Positions 26,508 through 35,385 of a stretch of 64,000 bases of DNA are shown in pieces; the stretch's first letter is position 1; every line of letters starts with the position of its first letter. Source of the stretch: Bifidobacterium simiiventris (GTDB taxonomy: Bacteria; Actinomycetota; Actinomycetes; Actinomycetales; Bifidobacteriaceae); assembly GCF_019331715.1 (NCBI RefSeq), contig NZ_JAHBBG010000001.1, forward strand, positions 434,001-498,000. The letters run 5' to 3'. The notes below the pieces were generated by a model. That model was not told the DNA's origin. It ran no database searches and saw only the letters and a list, made by a program, of their open reading frames with translations. The position numbers were made by a program, and so were the translations under genes.

Positions 26508-28793
26508 TCAGGAGAGGCGCACGAGGGTGAGGCTGTACGGCGGCAGCGCGAGCGAGACGTGCACCGGTCCGGAGCCTTGCGGCAGCACCGAATCGCGTAC
26601 GGCGCGCGTCACGCAGTCGTGGCCGGCGCCGATGTAGCCGAGCGTGTTGCGCGCGTATGGGTCGGCGGTCAACGTTTCGACATGCAGCGAACGCAGGGTC
26701 TCGGCGGTACCGGCTACCGGAATGGTGACGTTGAGCGTCACGCCGATGCGGGTGCCGCCGGTGTTGACGAGTTTGATGAAGCGCTGCGCACGGTTGCAGA
26801 CGCGATCGTTGTCACCGGTCTGCACGCGAACGTCGCCGGAACCTGCGGCGTCGGGGTCGTCGCCGGTTGCACAGACATATAGATCGTCCGTCTCCTCGTC
26901 GCTGTGGCAGTCGCAGATGAACGATCCGTAGTTCGTGGAGAACAGTCGTTCCGCCTCGTAGTTGACGCTGGGCTGTACATGCGCCGGGTTGAATTCGATG
27001 AGGTTCTGCTCCCAGCCGTGGCCGGTGACGTGCGACAGCAGCGGTGCGTACGATGTCATCTTCACAATGTCGGCGTTACGTTCGCATCCGGTGAGGAACG
27101 CGGCTTCGGCGAGCGCGGATCGCCATTGGCTGGCGTGGTCGTAGTCCTGCGGCTGGGCAGCGAAGTAGCCGTTGGCCGAGTATTCGCCGAAGTACACGCC
27201 GGTACTGTCTCGCCGGTAGTCATCGAAGCGGCGGACCTGGGAGATGAACCATTCCGGCGAATGATACGCATGTTCGTCCACGAGGATGGACGGATGGCCG
27301 AATCCGGGTTCGCGCGCAGTCGCGTCACGGTTCCCGGCGCCCGCCGGGGCCGCTTCCACGCCCGGCACCTGGCCGGCCGCGACCTGGTGCGCATGGTTCC
27401 AGGCGCGGCTCATCGGCAGACGGAACGGGAACAGGCCGGCGCTCATCACGCACAGCATGTGCGGGTCCTTGGCATGGATGGCGCGGCTGATCGCGTCAAA
27501 TTTCTCGATGTAGTCTGCACCGAAGTTCTCGTTGCCCACGCCGATCATGTCAAGTCCGAACGGTTCGGGATGGCCCATGTCGCGTCGCACGGCGGCCCAT
27601 GCGCTCGTGTCGGGGTCGCCATTGGCGAAGTCGATGAGGTCGAGATAGTCCTGCACGACGACGCTGCGGAACCAGTCGGAATCGGTGTCGACGTGTTTGG
27701 GATCGCGGTAGGGCGACTGGCAGGTGAGCCCCGCGAACAGGGTCGGCAGGGGCTTGGCGCCGAGATCCTCGCACAGGCAGAAGTATTCGTAGAAGCCGAG
27801 CTGGTAGCTTTGCGAATACGTGGAGCCGTCTGGCGTTTTGAACGCCCACATGTTGGCCTGCTGGCGGCGGGCGGGCGGCGCGCCGACCGTGTCCTTCCAC
27901 CGGTATTCGTTGCCGGGCGTCACGCCTTCGACGATGCAGCCGCCGGGGAAGCGCACGAATGCGGGCCTGAGCGCGGCGATCGATTCGACCAGATCGCGAC
28001 GCATCCTGCCGAACCGCCATTTCGGGTCGCCGGCGCCCCAGTAATCGGCGTCCATGAGCGAGACGAGGTCGAGATCAAACGAGGCTCCCTGCCCGCCGGT
28101 CACGTCGATGTGCAGCTTGCCATAGCCGGCATGGAGGCCGGGCAGCCGGTGCCGCACCTGGATCCATCCGTCGTGCAACAGCTCGCCGGCGAACCGGTCG
28201 ACGTCGAATCGCACGTCGTCGGTGAGCGGCCGATCGTCGGCGCCGAGCACGACGACGTGCAGCGAGACCGGCGTGCCGTCGACCGACGGTGCGACCGGTC
28301 GAATGCATGCGCAGAATTCGTAGTCATGGCCGTATGCGATCGACATCGCGCAGGAATCCGCGTAATCGCCGTCGCCGTTGTATCCGAGGTTTTCGATCGA
28401 CGCGGCGTCTCGCTCAACGCCGGCCGCGTCGCCGTGCGCGGCGTCCACCGTCAGCCGCACGTACCGGCTGTTGCGGTGGATGGGCGGCGCCGGACAGTCC
28501 GTGACGATCCGCTGGCCGTGATCCCCGCGGATCTCGGTGCCACAGCTGGTCGCGGACAGTCCGTCGAACCGCCAGTTGCGCAGCGGGTCGGCCTCGGTGC
28601 GCCACCGGTCGGCGCCTTTGAGCCGCAGCGATTCGTGACGCAGGTACACGCCGTCGAAACTGTAGTTGTTTACCATGTTCGCGTTCAGGCCGCCGTCCGC
28701 GCCATGGTTGATGTCTTCGAAGAAGACGCCGTAGAGCCGCTCGCTGGCCGGCTGCGTCGGCGCGCCCACCGTTATCGTCACCATGCGTTCCAT
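26508..28793 (-). CDS. Alpha-L-arabinofuranosidase, GH51
   Basis: A 761-residue glycoside hydrolase that releases arabinofuranose from plant glycans. The acid/base Glu is in GVGNENFGADY (about residue 422) and the nucleophile Glu in VYFGEYSANG (about 534). An N-terminal carbohydrate-binding-like domain starts YGVFFEDINHGADGGLNANMVNNYSF. No signal peptide is visible, so it acts inside the cell on imported oligosaccharides. The exact start is uncertain: ATG at 28793 or 28784, neither with a strong ribosome site. It is divergent from an RpiR regulator gene. Confidence 0.92.
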   Translation of the reverse strand: MERMVTITVGAPTQPASERLYGVFFEDINHGADGGLNANMVNNYSFDGVYLRHESLRLKGADRWRTEADPLRNWRFDGLSATSCGTEIRGDHGQRIVTDCPAPPIHRNSRYVRLTVDAAHGDAAGVERDAASIENLGYNGDGDYADSCAMSIAYGHDYEFCACIRPVAPSVDGTPVSLHVVVLGADDRPLTDDVRFDVDRFAGELLHDGWIQVRHRLPGLHAGYGKLHIDVTGGQGASFDLDLVSLMDADYWGAGDPKWRFGRMRRDLVESIAALRPAFVRFPGGCIVEGVTPGNEYRWKDTVGAPPARRQQANMWAFKTPDGSTYSQSYQLGFYEYFCLCEDLGAKPLPTLFAGLTCQSPYRDPKHVDTDSDWFRSVVVQDYLDLIDFANGDPDTSAWAAVRRDMGHPEPFGLDMIGVGNENFGADYIEKFDAISRAIHAKDPHMLCVMSAGLFPFRLPMSRAWNHAHQVAAGQVPGVEAAPAGAGNRDATAREPGFGHPSILVDEHAYHSPEWFISQVRRFDDYRRDSTGVYFGEYSANGYFAAQPQDYDHASQWRSALAEAAFLTGCERNADIVKMTSYAPLLSHVTGHGWEQNLIEFNPAHVQPSVNYEAERLFSTNYGSFICDCHSDEETDDLYVCATGDDPDAAGSGDVRVQTGDNDRVCNRAQRFIKLVNTGGTRIGVTLNVTIPVAGTAETLRSLHVETLTADPYARNTLGYIGAGHDCVTRAVRDSVLPQGSGPVHVSLALPPYSLTLVRLS

Positions 28794-28979
28794 TATCGCG
28801 CGACCGCGGTCCATCGCCGGCGCCGGTCTCGTCACGGGAATCCGCGCGGCGTATCGGCGTGGCGGAGTGGAAGTGTTCAATGCGTGTTCACCTTGCGGCC
28901 AACTTTCCACCGGCGCCGGGACACTCGCGTCGCATAAGCTGAGACACGAATCGAATCAGGGGCGTGAAGGAGATGTTTC

Positions 28980-29849
28980 ATGCAGTCTTCGGTCGGCATC
29001 CGCGAGCGCATCGACCACGTGTACCCGTCGTTGCGTCCCGCGGAACGGGCGGTGGCACAGTATGTTCGAGATCATATCGCCGAGGCGGCGGAACTCACCG
29101 TCGGCCAGCTCGCGCAGGCGGCGCGGGTCAGCCAGCCGACGGTGATCCGCTTCTCCCGCAAACTCGGGTTCGGCGGGTACCGCGAGCTGCGTTATGTGCT
29201 GCGCCACCCGGAGGCCGAACGGCGCGTGACCTTCGACCCGCTGGAGGGTTTCGATCTCAATCCGTGGGATGATCTGGACTCCGTGCCGCTCAAGGCGGTC
29301 AGCAGTGCGAAGACGCTGCTGGACGACCTGTCCTCGTCGCTGGATCAGTCAGCGTTCCGCAAGGCGGTCACGCTGATCGCCGGCGCATCGCTGGTCGACA
29401 TCTACGGCGTGGAGAACTCGCTCGTCCCGGCCACCGACCTGTTCACCAAGCTCGGCTATCTCGGCCTGAAGGCCAGGCTGAATACCGACGCCTACCTGCA
29501 GCAGATCGGCGCGGGCCATCTCGAGACGACGGACACGGCGATCGCGTTCTCGTATTCGGGATCGTCGTCGGATACGGTCAAGGCGCTGCGTCTGGCGAAG
29601 TCGCAGGGCGCGCACACGATCGCCGTCACCAACGCGGCCGGCACTCCCCTGGCCAGCTGGGCCGACGTGTGCCTGTACGCGGGCCGCGGCGAGCATACGA
29701 TCTACGGCAACGCGATCTTCTCGCGCGTGGCGCACACGGCGATCGTCGACATGCTGTACATGGGCGTGATCCTGAGCGACTACGGCCGGTTCTCCACCGA
29801 GCTGGACCGTTCCGGCAAGATCATCGCCGACCGCGCGTACCGCGACTGA
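28980..29849 (+). CDS. MurR/RpiR-family transcriptional regulator
   Basis: A 289-residue regulator with an N-terminal RpiR helix-turn-helix (LTVGQLAQAARVSQPTVIRF, about residues 38-57) and a C-terminal SIS domain (VDIYGVENS, FSYSGSSSDTVKALRLAKSQGA) that normally binds a phosphosugar. The start at 28980 follows AAGGAG. It is divergent from the GH51 gene and upstream of, and in the same direction as, the aminoethylphosphonate cluster, so either could be its target. Upstream a weak GTGGAA...TTCCAC dyad is visible at about 28867-28910. Confidence 0.88.
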   Translation: MQSSVGIRERIDHVYPSLRPAERAVAQYVRDHIAEAAELTVGQLAQAARVSQPTVIRFSRKLGFGGYRELRYVLRHPEAERRVTFDPLEGFDLNPWDDLDSVPLKAVSSAKTLLDDLSSSLDQSAFRKAVTLIAGASLVDIYGVENSLVPATDLFTKLGYLGLKARLNTDAYLQQIGAGHLETTDTAIAFSYSGSSSDTVKALRLAKSQGAHTIAVTNAAGTPLASWADVCLYAGRGEHTIYGNAIFSRVAHTAIVDMLYMGVILSDYGRFSTELDRSGKIIADRAYRD

Positions 29850-29909
29850 CCCCTGCGCATCGTCGCCCGTGGCTCATGTCGCTCGCCGACTTCGCCACGC
29901 AACGCCCGC

Positions 29910-29944
29910 AAAACTACGAAACTACAACGTTGTGGCGTAGTTTT
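29910..29944. promoter_or_regulatory. AACTACG operator-like cluster upstream of the AEP transporter
   Basis: AAAACTACG and its complement CGTAGTTTT lie at the ends, with AAACTACA and the palindrome ACAACGTTGT between them. The same AACTACG word occurs several times upstream of phnW (33858-33930). The other parts of the 29850-30133 interval show no gene. Confidence 0.6.
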
Positions 29945-30142
29945 ACTCATTGTTCACCATACTTTTATTGAGCTTTCCCCTCAACCGGCCTTGCGCGGCC
30001 GATTCGTGCCCGACCATGGAAACTGCGGCATGAAGTTCGGTCGCGACATAACTGAATACCGAACGGGGACGTCGGCGATCCGGCCGGCGTCGATAGCGCG
30101 CAGGCCGCCACGAGCAGTCTGCCGGAAGGCAAGTTGAGAAAT

Positions 30143-30955
30143 ATGCTCGAACTGAAAAACATCACCAAATCCTTCGGGGACACGCACGTCCTCAACGGCA
30201 TCAGCCTGACGCTGGGCGACGGCCAGATCATGTCGATCCTCGGCCCGTCCGGCGGCGGCAAGACCACGCTGCTCAACATCATCCTCGGCATCACCGATCC
30301 GACCAGCGGCCAGATCATCTACAACGGCGAGGACTTGACGCAGGTGCCGATGGAGAAGCGCGGGTTCAACATCGTGTTCCAGGACTACGCGCTGTTCCCG
30401 AACCTCACCGCGTACGAGAACATCACGTACGGCCTGAGGAACAACCCGGGCATCTCGTCGGAAAGCGAGATCAAGGAGCTGATCTCGCTGCTCGGCCTCG
30501 AGGAGCATCTGGGCAAGCGCATCGACGAGCTGTCGGGCGGCCAGAAGCAGCGCGTCGCGCTCGCCCGCACGCTGGTGATGAAGCCGAAGCTGCTGCTGCT
30601 CGACGAGCCGCTGTCCGCATTGGACGGCGTGATCAAGGAGTCGATCAAGGCGAAGATCAAGCAGATCGTGGAGCAGTACAAGCTCACGACGATCATGGTC
30701 ACGCACGACCCGGAGGAGGCGTGCACGATGAGCGACCGCGTGCTCATCATCAACCACGGCAAGATCGCGCAGTACGACACGCCCGAGAACATCATCGAGC
30801 ATCCGGCATCCGACTTCGTGCGCAAGTTCATCCTGCACCAGCTCGAAGTCAAGCGCAACAATATCTACACGCTGTTCAACGAGGGCGACGCGCACGAGCC
30901 GGCCGCATCCGATGCCCAGCCGGCCAGCGCGACCGCCACCGCGCAGGAGGCCTGA
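30143..30955 (+). CDS. phnT: ABC transporter ATP-binding protein, 2-aminoethylphosphonate type
   Basis: A 270-residue ATPase of the iron/thiamine/AEP importer class. Walker A is GPSGGGKTT, then Q-loop FQDYALFPNL, signature LSGGQKQRVALAR, Walker B LLLLDEPLSALD and the H-loop VTHDPEEA. It lies next to the fused permease/binding protein (spacing 1 bp) and phnW/phnX, which sets the substrate. A TTG at 30134 is better spaced from GGAAGG and is an alternative start. Confidence 0.88.
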   Translation: MLELKNITKSFGDTHVLNGISLTLGDGQIMSILGPSGGGKTTLLNIILGITDPTSGQIIYNGEDLTQVPMEKRGFNIVFQDYALFPNLTAYENITYGLRNNPGISSESEIKELISLLGLEEHLGKRIDELSGGQKQRVALARTLVMKPKLLLLDEPLSALDGVIKESIKAKIKQIVEQYKLTTIMVTHDPEEACTMSDRVLIINHGKIAQYDTPENIIEHPASDFVRKFILHQLEVKRNNIYTLFNEGDAHEPAASDAQPASATATAQEA

Positions 30956-30956
30956 C

Positions 30957-33839
30957 ATGTCCGCCGAATCGATCCAGGCGGCCAACCAGCTGCCCAACAT
31001 CCGCCCCGAAATCGTCAACTACGAACGCCGCCCGAAGGCCCCGAAGCAGACCGAACTGTGGACGCTGCTGGTCATCGTGGCCATCGCGTTCGCCGCGTTC
31101 CTCGTCGTGCCGATGGCGCTCGTCATCATCCGCTCGTTCACTACAGCGGACGGTTCCGCGACGCTCGCCAACTACGCGGCCGTGCTCTCGCGCCCCGAAT
31201 TCACGCGTTCGATCACCAATTCGCTGGCCGTGTCGTCCGTCTCCGCGCTCGTGGCCGTGCTACTCGCGTTCCTGCTCGCATACACGATCAACTGCACGAA
31301 CCTGCCCGGCGGATTCAAGCGCGCGATCGGCCTGCTCTCCCAGCTGCCGATGCTGCTGCCGACCATCACGTACGGCTTCGCGATCATCTACTCGTTCGGC
31401 AAGCAGGGACTGATCACCCGACTGCTCGGCGGCCACCAGCTGTTCGACATCTACGGGTTCAACGGCCTGCTGCTCGGCTACGTGATCTACACGCTGCCGA
31501 CCTGCTTCCTGCTGATCAACAACAGCTTCCAGTTCGTCGACAAGAAGTTCATCATCGTCTCGCACATCATGGGCGACAAGCCCTTGACCACGTTCCTCAA
31601 CACGGTGCTGCGCCCGCTGATCGGCACGATGGCCGTCGCGTTCATCCAGTCGTTCTTCCTCGCATTCACCGACTACGGCATCCCGACGTCGGTCGGCGGC
31701 GAATACGACGTGCTCGCGATGACGCTGTTCAACCAGATGCTCGGCTCCATCCCGAACTTCAACCGCGGCGCCGTGATCGCCGTGTTCATGCTGATCCCCT
31801 CGATCATCTCGATCATCCTGATGACCGTGCTCGAACGCTTCGCGATCCGATACAAGCAGATCAGCCAGATCGACCTGCCGAAGGGGCCGCGCCGCGACTG
31901 GGCGTGCGGCATCGCCTCCGTAGTGGTGCTCGTGTGCACGCTGTCAGTGTTCGCGGTGATCCTGCTCATCCCGTTCGTCTCGGAATGGCCGTTCAACACG
32001 GCGCCGACGTTCGCGCACATCGCGAACATGTTCACCGATCCCGAACTCACGCAGGTGTTCACGAACTCGCTGTACGTGGCCGTGATGACCGCGATCATCG
32101 GCTGCCTGTTCGCGTACGCGGCCGGACTGGTGACCTCGCGCTCCAAGCTGCCGAACTGGGCGAAGCGTTCGGTCGACGCGATCTCGGCGATCATCAACAC
32201 CGTGCCCGGCATGGTGCTCGGTATCGCGTTCCTGTTCGCGTTCTCCGGCTCCGGCCTGCAGAACACGTTCTGGATCCTGATCGCGGCGAACATCATCCAC
32301 TACTTCGCCACCCCGTACCAGATGATCAAGGATTCGCTCTCGAAGATGAACGCCGGCTGGGAGACGACCGCCAAGCTCATGGGCGACAACTGGATCAAGA
32401 CGATCGTGCGCGTGGTCACGCCGAACGCGCTGCCGACCATCCTGCAGGTGTTCGGCTACTACTTCGTCAACGCGATGGTCACGATCTCCGCGGTCGTGTT
32501 CCTGACCGGCGCCCGCACGCAGGTCATCACCACGAAGATCTCCGCGCTGCAGCACATCGCCAAGTTCGACGACGTGTTCGTGCTCTCGCTGCTCATCCTC
32601 GTGACGAACCTCGTCGTCAAGGGCGTGGTCGCGTTCGCCACGCGCGACCGTTCCGCCGAACGCGCCCGCGCCGCGGCCCGCGCCACCGTGCGCACGCCGC
32701 AGGTCGCCGCCGCACGGTCCACCGTCGCCGCCGACACGAAGCTGACCGCCGCGGTGCAAGCCGCCGAGAACGGCACGCCGGACTTCCCATTGCCGACCAG
32801 CGGCAACCGCCGCGCCCGCAACGCATTCACCGCGGGACTGTCGGCCGTGCTCGCCGTGCTGCTCGTCAGCTTCGGGTTCGGCGCGACCTCCACCGCCTCC
32901 GCCAACGGGCAGGTCGTGATCTACACGAACGCCGACGACGAGGCCGTGGTCGCCTTCCAGCACGCGCTCGACAACAACGGGTTCAAGGACCAGTACATCA
33001 TCCAGAGCTTCGGCACCTCCGAGCTGGGCGGCAAGATGCTCGCCGAAGGCAAGGCGCTCGAGGCCGACATGCTCACCATGAGCTCCTACTACGTCGATTC
33101 GGCGCAGGAACGCAATCACATGTTCGCGCGTCTGACCGACGTGAAATCGCAGCTGCTAGGCACGTCCGAGAACTCGAAGGCGCCAGACTACCGCCGCCCG
33201 ACCACCGCCCAGGAGGGCGCGATCATCGTCAACACGAAGGCGCTTGAAGCCGCCGGCGTGGACGCACCGAAGAGCTTCAAGGATCTCGCGGACCCGAAGT
33301 ATGCGGGACTGATCTCCGTGCCCGACATGGAGGGTTCCTCGACCGGCTGGCTGATGATCCAGGCCATCGCGGACGCGTACGGCACCGGCGAGGAGGGCAA
33401 GGCCATCCTCACGGCGATCTACCGCAACGCCGGCCCGCACCTCGAACAGTCCGGCTCCGGCCCGCTCAAGGCCGTGCGTTCGGGCGAGGTGGCGATCGGC
33501 TTCGGCCTGCGCCACCAGGCCGTCGCGGACAAGAAGAAGGGCCTGCCGATCGACTACGTCGACCCCGAGGAAGGCAACTACTCGCTGACCGAATCGGTGG
33601 CAGTGCTCGACAAGGGCAAGGCGACGAACCCGAAGGCGCAGCAGATGGCCGCGGTGATCATCGACCAGGGCCGCAAGGAACTGCTCAAAACGTATCCGAC
33701 GCCGCTGTACCAGGGCGAGAAGGCCCCGGCCAACGCATCCAAGCGTTCCAAGACGTTCCCCAAGCCCCTGACCGTCGACCTGCTCCAGCAGCACCAGGAC
33801 TTCTCCGCCGAGTGCAAGCGCATCGCGCAAGGCAAATAA
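30957..33839 (+). CDS. AEP ABC transporter: two permease halves fused to the substrate-binding protein
   Basis: A 960-residue fusion. Residues ~1-570 hold two homologous permease modules of the FbpB/ThiP/PhnU2 class, each with an EAA-like loop (IMGDKPLTTFLNTVLRPLIG and LMGDNWIKTIVRVVTPNALP). After a basic linker (~575-615) a new helix (about 620-645) leads into an extracytoplasmic solute-binding domain (~650-960) starting GQVVIYTNADDEAVVAFQ and containing SFGTSELGGKMLAEGK and DMEGSSTGWLMIQ. The start at 30957 has GGAGG at the right spacing. Normally these are two or three separate proteins. Tethering the binding protein to its own permease fits a Gram-positive without periplasm. Substrate is inferred from phnW and phnX. 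Confidence 0.9.
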   Translation: MSAESIQAANQLPNIRPEIVNYERRPKAPKQTELWTLLVIVAIAFAAFLVVPMALVIIRSFTTADGSATLANYAAVLSRPEFTRSITNSLAVSSVSALVAVLLAFLLAYTINCTNLPGGFKRAIGLLSQLPMLLPTITYGFAIIYSFGKQGLITRLLGGHQLFDIYGFNGLLLGYVIYTLPTCFLLINNSFQFVDKKFIIVSHIMGDKPLTTFLNTVLRPLIGTMAVAFIQSFFLAFTDYGIPTSVGGEYDVLAMTLFNQMLGSIPNFNRGAVIAVFMLIPSIISIILMTVLERFAIRYKQISQIDLPKGPRRDWACGIASVVVLVCTLSVFAVILLIPFVSEWPFNTAPTFAHIANMFTDPELTQVFTNSLYVAVMTAIIGCLFAYAAGLVTSRSKLPNWAKRSVDAISAIINTVPGMVLGIAFLFAFSGSGLQNTFWILIAANIIHYFATPYQMIKDSLSKMNAGWETTAKLMGDNWIKTIVRVVTPNALPTILQVFGYYFVNAMVTISAVVFLTGARTQVITTKISALQHIAKFDDVFVLSLLILVTNLVVKGVVAFATRDRSAERARAAARATVRTPQVAAARSTVAADTKLTAAVQAAENGTPDFPLPTSGNRRARNAFTAGLSAVLAVLLVSFGFGATSTASANGQVVIYTNADDEAVVAFQHALDNNGFKDQYIIQSFGTSELGGKMLAEGKALEADMLTMSSYYVDSAQERNHMFARLTDVKSQLLGTSENSKAPDYRRPTTAQEGAIIVNTKALEAAGVDAPKSFKDLADPKYAGLISVPDMEGSSTGWLMIQAIADAYGTGEEGKAILTAIYRNAGPHLEQSGSGPLKAVRSGEVAIGFGLRHQAVADKKKGLPIDYVDPEEGNYSLTESVAVLDKGKATNPKAQQMAAVIIDQGRKELLKTYPTPLYQGEKAPANASKRSKTFPKPLTVDLLQQHQDFSAECKRIAQGK

Positions 33840-33857
33840 ACGGTTACGCAACCAACA

Positions 33858-33930
33858 GAACTACAGACAACACGCCGACGGAAATCGTAAAACTACGTAG
33901 AAGATTACAGGAACTACGCAAGTGACTACA
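33858..33930. promoter_or_regulatory. AACTACG operator-like cluster upstream of phnW
   Basis: Four copies of (G/A/T)(A/G)ACTAC(G/A): GAACTACA at 33858, AAAACTACG at 33889, GAACTACG at 33911 and TGACTACA at 33923. The region has no gene and shares the word with the transporter promoter region at 29910-29944. Confidence 0.6.
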
Positions 33931-33965
33931 GTCGGCAATCGGAAACAGGAAAGGAACCAATCATC

Positions 33966-35174
33966 ATGGCAAACGAATACAAGCTCCTCACTCCCGGCCC
34001 GCTGACGACCACGCGCACCGTCAAGGAGGAGATGCTCTTCGACCACTGCACGTGGGACGAGGACTATCAGCAGATCACGCAGAAGATCCGCCGCCAGCTG
34101 CTCGAGCTCGCGCACTGCGACCCGTCCGAGTACACCGCCGTGCTCATGCAGGGCTCCGGCACGTTCGGCGTGGAAAGCGTGCTGACCTCCGTGATCGGCA
34201 AGGACGAGAAGGTGCTGCTGTGCACGAACGGCGCGTACGGTGACCGTCAGGTGAAGATCTGCGAGCACGCCGGCATCAACTACGTCCAGTACGCGGAACC
34301 GTACGATCGCATCCCGGACGCGGCGAAGGTCGACGAATACCTGCGCAACGATCCGACGATCACGCACGTGTCCATGATCCACTCCGAGACCACCTCCGGC
34401 CTGCTCAACGACATCGCCGCGGTGGCGACCGTCGCCAAGGCGCATGGCTGCACGTTCATGGTCGACGCGATGAGCTCGTTCGGCGGCGTGGACATCCCGG
34501 TCGCCGGCTGGGGCATCGACTTCCTCGTCTCCTCGGCGAACAAGTGCATCCAGGGCGTGCCGGGCTTCAGCTTCATCATCTGCAACAAGGCGAAGCTCGA
34601 GGCGTCCAAGGGCAAGGCGCGTTCGCTCTCGCTCGACCTGTGGGACCAGTGGAACACGCTCGAGAAGGCGAACGGCAAGTGGCGTTACACCTCGCCGACC
34701 CACGTGGTGCTCGCGTTCTCCAAGGCCCTCGACGAGATGTTCGCCGAAGGAGGCATCCCCGTGCGCTCCGCCCGCTACGCGCTCAACAACCACCTGCTCA
34801 TCGCGCGCATGAAGGCGCTCGGCTTCCGCGTGTTCCTGACCGAGCACCAGGGTCCGATCATCACCACGTTCCTGTACCCGGACGGCACGAAGTTCGACTT
34901 CCACGACATGTACGAGTTCATCAAGGAGCGCGGCTACGCGATCTACCCGGGCAAGCTCACCACCGAGGAGACGTTCCGTCTGGGCAACATCGGCGAGATC
35001 TACGCCGACGACATCGAGAAGGTGACCGAGCTGCTGGCGCTGTACATGGGCGAGCGCGGGCTGCTCGAGGCGGCCACCGGCTCGGATTCCGTGCCGGCCG
35101 CGATCGCCGCGATGGACGCCGCGGGCGAGCCGATCAAGGCCGCTGCCCCGGCCGGCGTGAAGCTCACCGCCTGA
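33966..35174 (+). CDS. phnW: 2-aminoethylphosphonate:pyruvate transaminase
   Basis: A 402-residue class V PLP aminotransferase that makes phosphonoacetaldehyde and alanine from AEP and pyruvate. It starts LLTPGPLTTTRTVKEEML, the hallmark of PhnW; the PLP lysine is Lys193 in SSANKCIQGVPG, and the cofactor Asp is in MVDAMSSFGG. The C-terminus carries a ~30-residue Ala-rich tail beyond the family's usual ~370. The start follows AAAGGAACC. It is followed by phnX after a large hairpin. Confidence 0.96.
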   Translation: MANEYKLLTPGPLTTTRTVKEEMLFDHCTWDEDYQQITQKIRRQLLELAHCDPSEYTAVLMQGSGTFGVESVLTSVIGKDEKVLLCTNGAYGDRQVKICEHAGINYVQYAEPYDRIPDAAKVDEYLRNDPTITHVSMIHSETTSGLLNDIAAVATVAKAHGCTFMVDAMSSFGGVDIPVAGWGIDFLVSSANKCIQGVPGFSFIICNKAKLEASKGKARSLSLDLWDQWNTLEKANGKWRYTSPTHVVLAFSKALDEMFAEGGIPVRSARYALNNHLLIARMKALGFRVFLTEHQGPIITTFLYPDGTKFDFHDMYEFIKERGYAIYPGKLTTEETFRLGNIGEIYADDIEKVTELLALYMGERGLLEAATGSDSVPAAIAAMDAAGEPIKAAAPAGVKLTA

Positions 35175-35200
35175 GACGAAGATACCGTTCAACCGCATCG

Positions 35201-35339
35201 GGTGTGACGGGGCGGCGGAGCGGTATGCGTTGCCCGATACGCTCCGAAGCCGCTCGGCTTCGCGCAGGCATGTGCTCGCGCAGCTTAGCACATGCCTGCG
35301 CTGCTTATGATCTGGCAACGCATACCGCCCCGCCACACC
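35201..35339. repeat. Nested long hairpin between phnW and phnX
   Basis: Outer arms GCGGTATGCGTTGCC (35220-35234) and complement (35314-35328) extend outward with GGGGCGG and GGTGTG. Inner arms CGCAGGCATGTGCT (35263-35276) and complement (35287-35300) are perfect. The core CGCTCCG-GCCGCTCGGC also appears in the hairpin at 48058-48145. It could attenuate or stabilise the phnW-phnX transcript. Confidence 0.75.
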
Positions 35340-35385
35340 TCGGGATTTCGAGTTATTTGCCATCTACTTCGTAAGGAACAGTATT

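Noticed and set aside
26904..28937. Long plus-strand frame opposite the GH51 gene
   Set aside because: No ribosome site or domain; mirror of the arabinofuranosidase codons.
31058..33247. Long open frame of ~730 codons overlapping the fused AEP transporter
   Set aside because: Shifted-frame shadow with Arg/His-rich composition; the transporter frame has clear domains and a ribosome site.
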